From positions 1 through 11,283 of the forward strand of contig CAYLZN010000190.1 in NCBI GenBank assembly GCA_964387935.1: a stretch of 11,283 nucleotides of DNA. The letters are read 5' to 3'. Of this stretch, positions 1 through 5,947 are shown piece after piece (within the stretch, counting starts at the first letter, position 1; the number at the start of each line of letters is the position of its first letter). This stretch comes from CAYLZN01 sp964387935 (lineage in GTDB: Bacteria > Acidobacteriota > Vicinamibacteria > Vicinamibacterales > JAFNAJ01). The notes under the pieces were generated by a model. The model was given only the letters and a program-made list of their open reading frames with translations, did not search any database and was not told where the DNA came from. Position numbers and translations under genes: made by a program.

Positions 1-138
1 GAACAGGCGCGTCAGACCGCTCGCGTCGAGCACCACCATCCCCGGCCCGAGCGTCTCCACCCGCGGCGCCCAGTCCCCCGCAAACGCCCCCAGCGCTCCG
101 CCCGCCCCGTTTCCCTCGTCAGTCAGGCAGGCGAACAT
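1..138 (-). CDS. imuB: ImuB, Y-family polymerase-like mutasome protein (N-terminal fragment)
   Basis: Only the first 46 codons are in the window; the gene runs off the left edge. The fragment begins MFACL and soon reaches a segment APRVETLGPGMVVLDASGL followed by TRLF, which resembles the 'FSPRVE...VVLDVSGLxRLFG' stretch of ImuB proteins. ImuB is a catalytically degenerate Y-family polymerase relative that joins ImuA, DnaE2 and the beta clamp in error-prone lesion bypass (known for the family). The ATG is supported by a strong GGAGGA Shine-Dalgarno six bases upstream, and it overlaps the end of imuA by 20 bp in another frame, typical of translational coupling. Odd: the usual longer N-terminal stretch before the SPRVE-like motif seems to be missing, so this is a short-headed variant. 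The identification rests on a short fragment plus the imuA context. Confidence 0.7.
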   Translation of the reverse strand, partial: MFACLTDEGNGAGGALGAFAGDWAPRVETLGPGMVVLDASGLTRLF

Positions 139-877
139 CGTTCGTCCTCCACTCAACACCGTCGAGCCCGGGCCCCACTTCCTGCCCCCGCAGCGAGCGG
201 ACCCGTGCCGCCAGGCCGACCAGCCGCCGCCCGTGCCGGCCCTGCCCCGTCCAGCAGCCTCCGCCGCGAGACGGCGGATCCAGGCGCAGCGTGGCCCCGC
301 CGGCACTCCGGCCCAGCGACGCGTGGTGCGCCAGCAGGCAGGCCGTGTCGCGCCCTTCGACCATCCGCTGCACCCGCCGCCACGTCGTGTACGGCAGCGC
401 CCTGACCGCGGCCGCAGACACCCCTTGCAGATCCAGAACGACGAGCCCGAATCCCTCGGCGCGGAGGATCAGCGCCAGCGCCTTCACCCCCCGCTCGACG
501 GCTGCAGCCTCCGGGCCCCGTCCTCCCCCACGCACCCACAGCAGGGACGGCCAGATCATGCCCGCCGTCGCCGCCGACTCCGGATCGAAGCGGTCCAGGG
601 GATCGACCAGCGCCGCCGGCTCGCCACGCCGCGTGGCGGCCGCCAGGGAGACACACGTCACCCACGACCCGCCAGCGGACAACGGCCCCACGACTTCAGA
701 CACCTGCCCTCGCGGCCAGCCCCCTCCCAGCGACTCGTCGAGACGGCCCACCCCGGTCGGGCACACCGTCCGCTCGTCGGCCAGCACCGCCGATCCGCTC
801 GGCGGGCTGACCAGCGTCGGCCCGAGCCTCCGGGCCTGCAGCAGTTGTTCGAGATCCGATCGGGCCAGACGCGGCAT
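119..877 (-). CDS. imuA: ImuA, RecA-like mutasome protein
   Basis: A 252-residue protein of the RecA-derived ImuA family. With ImuB and DnaE2, ImuA supports damage-induced mutagenesis in bacteria lacking UmuDC (family knowledge). Seen here: a RecA-like core entry PTGVGRLDESLGGGWPRGQ (about residues 40-58), a degenerate Walker A GPLSAGGS at 64-71 where the catalytic Lys of GxxxxGKT is absent, a strand/loop AALVDPLDRFDPESA, the segment LLWVRGG, and a Walker-B-like hydrophobic strand FGLVVLDLQG. The start at 877 is chosen because MPRLARSDLEQLLQARRL is a typical ImuA beginning and an AAGG lies six bases before it. The open frame continues far upstream through lysC antisense, but that extension is not protein-like. 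It is the first gene of imuA-imuB, transcribed divergently from lysC. A promoter and a possible SOS operator lie immediately upstream. Confidence 0.82.
   Translation of the reverse strand: MPRLARSDLEQLLQARRLGPTLVSPPSGSAVLADERTVCPTGVGRLDESLGGGWPRGQVSEVVGPLSAGGSWVTCVSLAAATRRGEPAALVDPLDRFDPESAATAGMIWPSLLWVRGGGRGPEAAAVERGVKALALILRAEGFGLVVLDLQGVSAAAVRALPYTTWRRVQRMVEGRDTACLLAHHASLGRSAGGATLRLDPPSRGGGCWTGQGRHGRRLVGLAARVRSLRGQEVGPGLDGVEWRTNDVRLPD
145..150 (-). promoter_or_regulatory. Shine-Dalgarno for imuB inside imuA
   Basis: GGAGGA on the minus strand lies six bases before the imuB ATG (complement of 136-138) and within the last codons of imuA. It fixes the imuB start and shows how imuB can be translated from the imuA message despite the 20-bp overlap. 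Confidence 0.75.
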
Positions 878-878
878 G

Positions 879-893
879 TTTCGCCTTATGTTC
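879..893 (-). promoter_or_regulatory. Direct-repeat operator candidate (LexA-like) at the imuA start
   Basis: Two near-identical copies of TTCGCCTTA (plus strand 880-888 and 891-899) are spaced 11 bp apart between the imuA -10 and its ATG. Read on the minus strand this contains GAAC-N7-GAAA, one base away from the GAAC-N7-GAAC direct repeat bound by alphaproteobacterial LexA (known). imuA operons are commonly LexA-controlled, so a repressor site here is plausible. The LexA motif of this organism is not known from the window, so the assignment is inference. Confidence 0.35.
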
Positions 894-898
894 GCCTT

Positions 899-928
899 AG
901 TGTAAACTGACGACGCCACGCGTGGCAA
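899..928 (-). promoter_or_regulatory. Sigma70-like promoter for imuA
   Basis: On the minus strand, TTGCCA (complement of 923-928) and TACACT (complement of 899-904) are separated by 18 bp. They match 5/6 and 4/6 positions of TTGACA/TATAAT. The -10 lies 21 bp upstream of the imuA ATG, so the leader would be very short and the direct-repeat operator candidate would sit at the transcription start. Confidence 0.5.
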
Positions 929-938
929 CCTAGGACCT

Positions 939-965
939 GGCCGGGCCTCAAAGGCCCGGCCCTCC
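939..965 (-). repeat. GGAG-headed perfect palindrome, REP-like element
   Basis: A perfect 10-bp inverted repeat (939-948 against 952-961) encloses a 3-nt loop. On the minus strand the palindrome is directly preceded by the tetranucleotide GGAG (complement of 962-965). A GTAG/GGAG tetranucleotide next to a GC-rich palindrome is the layout of REP elements mobilised by RAYT (TnpA-REP) transposases. There is no T tract, and the flanking genes point away from each other, so a terminator role is unlikely. Copy number in the genome is unknown. Confidence 0.5.
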
Positions 966-967
966 GA

Positions 968-1030
968 CTGGTCACTGGTAACTGGAAACTGGTAACTGGA
1001 AACTGACAACTGAAAACCGATAACCGATCC
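968..1030 (+). repeat. Nine-unit heptanucleotide tandem array abutting lysC
   Basis: Positions 968-1030 divide into nine consecutive 7-bp units: CTGGTCA, CTGGTAA, CTGGAAA, CTGGTAA, CTGGAAA, CTGACAA, CTGAAAA, CCGATAA, CCGATCC. The first five keep CTGG and the last two drift to CCGA. The two copies of the 14-bp dimer at 974-987 and 988-1001 are identical. The array ends on the base before the lysC ATG, and its composition is clearly AT-richer than the surrounding DNA. It resembles the short tandem heptamer repeats (STRR type) known from cyanobacteria. Confidence 0.85.
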
Positions 1031-2449
1031 ATGCGCCTCGTGCTGAAATTCGGTGGCACCTCCGTCGGCAGCGCCGATGCCATCCGCCAGGTCACCGCCA
1101 TCGTCGCAGACCTCCACCGGCAGCCGCACGACCTCGTCGTCGTCTCCTCCGCCATGAGCGGCATCACGGACCTGCTGCTGGCGGGGGCCCACGCGGCGGC
1201 CGCCGGACACGTGTCGGAAGTGGTCAACATCAGCGCCGCGCTGCGCCTTCGTCACATGGACACGGCCCAGGCCCTCATCGAATCTCCCGACGACCGCGCG
1301 TCGGTCATCGCCGCCATCGACGAACGTCTGGGAGAGTTCGCCCGCCTCGCCGAAGCGCTCGCGGTGCTCGGCGAGGCATCGCCCCGGGCGCTCGATGCCG
1401 TGGCGTCGCTCGGGGAACGCATGAGCGTCCCGCTGCTGGCCGGGGCCTTCCGCGCCCAGCAGGTGGACGCCGTGGCCATCGACGCCGCCGAGGTCGTCCG
1501 CACCGACAACGTCTTCCAGTCGGCGGCCCCGCAGATGGACGACACGCGCAACCTCGCCCAGGCGCGATTGCTCCCCATCTGCGCGAGCCGGACGGTCCCC
1601 GTGGTGACCGGCTTCATCGGCTCCACCGCGAGCGGCATCGTCACCACGCTCGGCCGTGGCGGCAGCGACTACAGCGCCGCCATTCTCGGCGCGGCCATCG
1701 ACGCCGACGAGGTCTGGATCTACACGGACGTGGACGGCGTGCTCACGGCCGACCCGCGCGTGGTTCCCGGGGCCCATCCGCTCGAAACGCTCACGTACCG
1801 GGAGATGTCCGAGCTCGCCTACTTCGGGGCGAAGGTCCTGCACCCCAAGACCATCCTGCCGGCGCTCGAGCAGGGCATCCCGCTGCGGGTCAAGAACACC
1901 TTCAACCCCGCGCATCCCGGCACGCTGGTCGTCAGTCAGAGCACCGAGGCGCTGGGCGTCCTGAAGGGCGTCACCGCCATCGAGCGCCAGAGCCTCGTGA
2001 CCATCGAGGGCCGGGGCATGCTCGGCGTGCCCGGCATCGCGGCCCGGGCCTTCGCGGCGGTGGCGAGCACGCGGACGAGCGTGACGATGATCTCGCAGGC
2101 CTCGTCGGAGCAGAGCATCTGCTTCGTGGTGCCCCAGCAGGCCGCCGAGCGCGTGGTCGCCGAGCTGCGCCACGTCTTCGAACGCGAGCTGGCGCGGCAG
2201 GACATCGAGAGCATCTTCGCCCTCGACGATGTGGTGGTGGTGACGGTGGTGGGCGGGGCCATCCGCCAGACGCCCGGCGTCGCCGGCCGGATCTTCACGG
2301 CGGTCGGCGAAGGCCAGATCAACGTCATCGCGATTGCGATGGGATCGTCCGAGTGCAGCATCAGCCTGGCCGTCGAGGCCCGGCACGCGCGAAACGCCGT
2401 CCGGCACATCCATACGCTCCTCGAAGGCGCGGGGACCCCGACCCCGTGA
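1031..2449 (+). CDS. lysC: Aspartate kinase
   Basis: A 472-residue monofunctional aspartokinase, ATP + L-aspartate to 4-phospho-L-aspartate, the first step towards lysine, methionine, threonine and (via diaminopimelate) peptidoglycan. Seen: the N-terminal nucleotide-binding motif KFGGTSV at residues 6-12, VVVSSAMSGITD, the catalytic-domain GRGGSDYSA at 208-216, YTDVDGV at 231-237 and GAKVLHPKT from 266. Two C-terminal ACT-type regulatory segments follow, one around GRGMLGVPGIAARAF...ISQASSEQSICF and one around TVVGGAIRQTPGVAGRIF...ECSIS. The length fits the longer LysC/ThrA-type kinase class, but no homoserine dehydrogenase domain is fused. The ACT domains imply allosteric feedback by a pathway end product (which one is not readable). 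The ATG directly follows the heptamer array and has no recognisable Shine-Dalgarno; no later Met is preferable because the KFGGTSV strand starts here. Its stop overlaps the next start. Confidence 0.95.
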   Translation: MRLVLKFGGTSVGSADAIRQVTAIVADLHRQPHDLVVVSSAMSGITDLLLAGAHAAAAGHVSEVVNISAALRLRHMDTAQALIESPDDRASVIAAIDERLGEFARLAEALAVLGEASPRALDAVASLGERMSVPLLAGAFRAQQVDAVAIDAAEVVRTDNVFQSAAPQMDDTRNLAQARLLPICASRTVPVVTGFIGSTASGIVTTLGRGGSDYSAAILGAAIDADEVWIYTDVDGVLTADPRVVPGAHPLETLTYREMSELAYFGAKVLHPKTILPALEQGIPLRVKNTFNPAHPGTLVVSQSTEALGVLKGVTAIERQSLVTIEGRGMLGVPGIAARAFAAVASTRTSVTMISQASSEQSICFVVPQQAAERVVAELRHVFERELARQDIESIFALDDVVVVTVVGGAIRQTPGVAGRIFTAVGEGQINVIAIAMGSSECSISLAVEARHARNAVRHIHTLLEGAGTPTP

Positions 2450-3714
2450 CGGCGGCGCCTTCACCGGATGCCGGATCCCGCGAGGCCCCACCCGGCGCCG
2501 CGACGCAGGCGCTGAAGCGGCTGGCCGCGGCCCTCACCCATCGCGACTTCCGGATCCTGTGGACGGGGGCCTTTGCCTCCACCGTCGGCACCTGGGTACA
2601 GAAGGTCGCGCAGAACTGGCTGGTGCTCACGCTGACCGGGTCGGCGTTCTATCTCGGGCTCGACTCGTTCCTCGGCGAGCTGCCGATCCTCCTGTTCACG
2701 CTGATCGGCGGAGTCGTCGCCGATCGCCATAACCGACGGCTGCTGCTGCTCGGGTCGCAGTACGTGCAGATGGCGTGCGCGTTCACCCTGATGGCGCTCG
2801 TGGCGCTCGATGTCGTGCGGGTGTGGCACGTGCTCACCCTCTCGTTCGTCGCGGGCACGGCGCAGGCGTTCGGCGGTCCCGCCTATCAGTCGCTCATCCC
2901 GCAGCTCGTCTCCAAGGAGCACCTGCCCAACGCGATTGCCCTGAACTCGATCCAGTTCAACCTGGCACGGGTGCTCGGCCCCCTGATTGCCGGCGCCACG
3001 CTGGCGGCGCTCGGCACGGCGGTGTGCTTCGGGCTGAACGGCCTGTCGTTCCTGTTCGTGATCGCCGCGTTGATGTCGCTGCGAGTGCAGACGAGTGCGT
3101 CGGGCACCCGTCTGCCGCTGCTCGACGAGTTGCGCGGCGGGCTCGAGTTCGTGCGTCGTGAGCGCACCCTTCGCGCGCTGATTCTGCTGGCGTTCGTGGC
3201 GACCTTCTTCGGGTTGCCGCTGCTGACGTTCCTGCCGCTCTTCGCGCAGGACATCTTCAAGGCCGGGGTGGGCGAGTACAGCCGGCTGATGGCGTTCTCG
3301 GGTGCCGGGGCCGTCACCGGGGCGCTGGTCGTGGCGTGGCTCGGGCGATTCCCGCACATGGGACGGACGCTGCTGCTGGTGCTCGCGGCCTTTGGCGTGC
3401 TCATCGTGCTCTTCTCGGTGTCGCGCACGCTGTGGGTGAGCCGCGCGCTGCTGTTCGTGGGAGGTGGCGCGCTGATCATCGTGTTCTCGCTGCTGACCTC
3501 CCTCGTACAGCTGATTGCGCCCAATGAGATGCGGGGGCGCGTGGTGAGCATCTACATGGTCGCGTTCCGCGGCGGCTCCCCGCTCGGGAGCCTGACCAGC
3601 GGCTACCTGGCGAGTCTGACGTCTGCGCCCATGGTGCTGGCCGTCAACGGGCTGCTGCTCGTCGCGGTCGCCTTCTACGTGCTCTTCTGGCGCAGCTCGG
3701 TGCGGAACACCTGA
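2446..3714 (+). CDS. MFS transporter, MFS_3/EntS-like exporter
   Basis: A 422-residue inner-membrane major facilitator. After a short Pro/Ala-rich cytoplasmic tail it begins THRDFRILWTGAFASTVGTW and continues VQKVAQNWLVLTLTGSAFYL, which is characteristic of the MFS_3 (enterobactin exporter EntS-like) family. The loop 2-3 signature follows as GGVVADRHNRRLLLLG, then FGGPAYQSLIPQLV and LNSIQFNLARVLGPLIAG. About 12 hydrophobic segments are visible. The start is taken as GTG at 2446, which gives the GTGA overlap with the lysC stop (2447-2449). An in-frame ATG at 2353 would add 31 Arg/Pro-rich residues overlapping lysC and is less likely. The coupling to lysC suggests co-expression. Family members export siderophores, drugs or small metabolites, and the substrate here cannot be told. 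Confidence 0.88.
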   Translation: MTAAPSPDAGSREAPPGAATQALKRLAAALTHRDFRILWTGAFASTVGTWVQKVAQNWLVLTLTGSAFYLGLDSFLGELPILLFTLIGGVVADRHNRRLLLLGSQYVQMACAFTLMALVALDVVRVWHVLTLSFVAGTAQAFGGPAYQSLIPQLVSKEHLPNAIALNSIQFNLARVLGPLIAGATLAALGTAVCFGLNGLSFLFVIAALMSLRVQTSASGTRLPLLDELRGGLEFVRRERTLRALILLAFVATFFGLPLLTFLPLFAQDIFKAGVGEYSRLMAFSGAGAVTGALVVAWLGRFPHMGRTLLLVLAAFGVLIVLFSVSRTLWVSRALLFVGGGALIIVFSLLTSLVQLIAPNEMRGRVVSIYMVAFRGGSPLGSLTSGYLASLTSAPMVLAVNGLLLVAVAFYVLFWRSSVRNT

Positions 3715-3741
3715 CGCACCGCCCGGACTGCGACGGCACCT

Positions 3742-3756
3742 GGTCCGCTGCGGACC
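3742..3756 (+). terminator. Small hairpin after the MFS gene, weak terminator candidate
   Basis: GGTCCG-CTG-CGGACC forms a 6-bp perfect stem 27 bp after the transporter stop. No T tract follows, so intrinsic termination is doubtful. It is listed only as the best structure in this gap. Confidence 0.22.
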
Positions 3757-3850
3757 CCTGGGCCGACGCCGCCGGTAATCCGCCACTTCCTCTCACCCGC
3801 GCCAGGATCGGATCACTTCTTGCTTTACTTTCGCCCCAAGGCGATGGCAA

Positions 3851-3872
3851 TGTTACAGGAACGTTACTTGCA
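3851..3872 (+). promoter_or_regulatory. 11-bp-spaced GTTAC direct repeat, OmpR-family operator candidate
   Basis: GTTAC occurs at 3852-3856 and again at 3863-3867, exactly one 11-bp step apart, about 90 bp before the VWFA gene. Eleven-bp direct repeats are the arrangement bound by OmpR/PhoB-type regulators; for example Bacillus PhoP uses TTAACA-like repeats with this spacing. A PhoB-like regulator is encoded 1.4 kb downstream. The rest of the 3715-3954 gap shows no clear -35/-10 pair. Confidence 0.25.
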
Positions 3873-3954
3873 CGATTTTCTGGCGGAATAGCTGCTGCCC
3901 GCCGGCGCGATCGTGGCGATCCGCGGCAGGGCGCCGACGCACGAGGTGGACACG

Positions 3955-4953
3955 ATGCTTGGAACGCTCCTCAGGGCGAGCCTGGTTCTGGCCATTCTCA
4001 GCCCAGTTTCTGCGTATGTGACCTTCGCGCAAGAGACGTGGCCTGCCGGCCGGGCTGTCAGCGCGACGACCTTCTCCTCGTCTGTTGACATGGTCGCGCT
4101 CGACGTCACGGTGACGGATAAGCGTCAGAGGTTCGTCGAGAACCTGACGAAGAGCGACTTCGTGGTGCTGGACGAGGGTGTGCGGCAGCAGATTACGGTC
4201 TTCGAACCTGGGGCGGTTCCGATCGACCTGGCCGTGCTCCTCGACATGAGCGGGAGCATCCGGAGCCAGTTCGAGACCGTCCGGCGGGCTGCGCTCCAGT
4301 TGCTGGCCGGGCTCGGCCCCGCGGATCGCGGAGCCGTCCTGGGATTCAACGAGCGCGTGCGCATGCTCGTGGACTGGACGGGGGATCGGCGGGAACTGGA
4401 GCGGGGCGTGGCCGACGTGCGGGCGCGCGGAGGCACCTCCCTGCACACCGCCATCTATGTCGCGGTGAAAGACCTCGCCGCGCGGGCAGACCGGCGGGGG
4501 CCCCCGCGGCGTCGAGCCCTCGTGGTGCTCTCGGACGGCGCGGACACGACGAGCGCGTTGTCGTTCGACGACGTCCTCGATGCCTGTCGGCGGGCCGGGG
4601 TGGGCGTCTATACCATCGTCGCGCGTCCGGGAATGCGGTCGTTCAATCCGCTGACCATCGAGCAGTTCAAACGGCCCGATCTCGAGCACAGCATGCGTCG
4701 GCTCGCCCAGGAGACCGGGGCCCGTGCGTTCACGCTGAACGATCTGGGCGGCCTCCACGCGGCCTACACCACGATCGGCACCGAACTCGCGCATCAGTAC
4801 CTGGTGGGCTACACCCCGACCACCACGGCTGGCCGCGACGCCCCGTTCAGGCGGGTGGCCGTCTCGTTGCGCGATCGCTCTGACCTCGTCGTGCGCACGC
4901 GCCCCGGGTACGTGCCCGAGGTGCCGGTGAAGGCGGCACTGGCCGTCCGCTGA
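3955..4953 (+). CDS. Secreted VWFA-related protein (acidobacterial type)
   Basis: A 332-residue exported protein with one von Willebrand factor A domain. Start: ATG 3955 has GAGG at 3943-3946 eight bases upstream and opens directly into a signal peptide (MLGTLLRASLVLAILSPVSA, cleavage probably after YVTFA). An in-frame ATG at 3913 would put 14 charged residues before it. After the signal come VALDVTVTDKRQRFVENLTK and SDFVVLDEGVRQQITVFE, the N-terminal beta segment of the 'VWFA-related Acidobacterial domain' family. The A domain follows with a complete metal-ion (MIDAS) site: DMSGS at 97-101, Thr161 in GGTSLHTA and Asp194 in LSDGADT. The C-terminus HQYLVGYTP...RPGYVP is typical of the family. 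The intact MIDAS suggests Mg-dependent protein-protein adhesion in the periplasm or outside the cell. The partner and role are unknown; such proteins are abundant paralogues in Acidobacteriota. No obvious operon partner, as both flanks have gaps over 230 bp. Confidence 0.9.
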   Translation: MLGTLLRASLVLAILSPVSAYVTFAQETWPAGRAVSATTFSSSVDMVALDVTVTDKRQRFVENLTKSDFVVLDEGVRQQITVFEPGAVPIDLAVLLDMSGSIRSQFETVRRAALQLLAGLGPADRGAVLGFNERVRMLVDWTGDRRELERGVADVRARGGTSLHTAIYVAVKDLAARADRRGPPRRRALVVLSDGADTTSALSFDDVLDACRRAGVGVYTIVARPGMRSFNPLTIEQFKRPDLEHSMRRLAQETGARAFTLNDLGGLHAAYTTIGTELAHQYLVGYTPTTTAGRDAPFRRVAVSLRDRSDLVVRTRPGYVPEVPVKAALAVR

Positions 4954-4990
4954 AGTCCGCGAATACCCGGCCGCTGGTCGCCAGCCGCTT

Positions 4991-5007
4991 GCGGGCCGAC
5001 GGCCTGC
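4991..5007 (+). terminator. Hairpin after the VWFA gene, weak terminator candidate
   Basis: GCGGGCC-GAC-GGCCTGC gives a 7-bp stem (one G-U pair) 37 bp after the VWFA stop. A second 6-bp stem, TCCAGG/CCTGGA, lies at 5032-5048. Neither has a T tract, so any termination would be weak or Rho-dependent. Confidence 0.25.
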
Positions 5008-5055
5008 CCGGCACAGCACACCCGGCACATCTCCAGGCGACACCTGGACCCGCCC

Positions 5056-5239
5056 GTGGCACACCGGCGCTGGTTCCTGCCGGACTACGCCACGATCAGG
5101 ACCGGTGATATCCTCTCGCTGGCGTTCTGCAACGGCTGGACACAAGCACGTCGGCCGAGGCCCTGCGCGCCGCGCTGGCGTCGGCCAACACCATCACCTT
5201 GAACGGGCGTGCCCGCGGAGTGGCCTGCCCCGCTGAGCC

Positions 5240-5243
<4 letters not shown>
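5056..5243 (+). pseudogene. Remnant of a DUF3891-like gene, probable frameshift
   Basis: One frame reads protein-like from about 5071 to 5139, with RRWFLPDYATIRTGDILSL then AFCNGW. This resembles the C-terminal 'Y..LQ..D.LSL..C.GW' stretch of DUF3891-family proteins (recalled from memory, not searched). The frame then turns into Arg/Pro-rich nonsense. The adjoining frame from about 5136 takes over with LDTSTSAEALRAALASANTI then TLNGRARGVACPAEP, and stops at TGA 5241-5243, overlapping the phoB ATG as ATGA. The handover suggests a frameshifted remnant whose stop once coupled to phoB. The N-terminal part of such a gene is absent. Alternatively this is just non-coding DNA with chance protein-like composition. 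Confidence 0.35.
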
Positions 5244-5941
<698 letters not shown>

Positions 5942-5947
5942 CGGCGC

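Noticed and set aside
939..961. Palindrome as an intrinsic terminator
   Set aside because: No T tract on either strand, and both flanking genes are transcribed away from it.
968..1030. CRISPR array
   Set aside because: The units are 7 bp with no spacers; this is a simple tandem repeat.
2353..2445. Upstream ATG start for the MFS transporter
   Set aside because: It would add 31 Arg/Pro-rich residues lying within lysC. The GTG at 2446 gives the common 4-bp stop/start overlap and a normal N-terminus.
878..2491. Minus-strand open frame continuing upstream of imuA through lysC antisense
   Set aside because: The translation is Asp/Arg/His-rich antisense of lysC and crosses the heptamer array and palindrome. 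Only the part from 877 down is protein-like (ImuA).
2461..3786. 441-residue minus-strand open frame over the MFS gene
   Set aside because: A GC-rich codon-bias shadow, full of Gln/Arg/Glu/His low-complexity sequence, antisense to an obvious transporter.
3913..3954. Upstream ATG start for the VWFA protein
   Set aside because: It would place 14 polar residues before the signal peptide, and the GAGG Shine-Dalgarno is positioned for ATG 3955.
3853..5145. 430-residue minus-strand open frame over the VWFA gene
   Set aside because: Antisense shadow with no recognisable domain; the plus-strand VWFA protein has a signal peptide, MIDAS site and Shine-Dalgarno.
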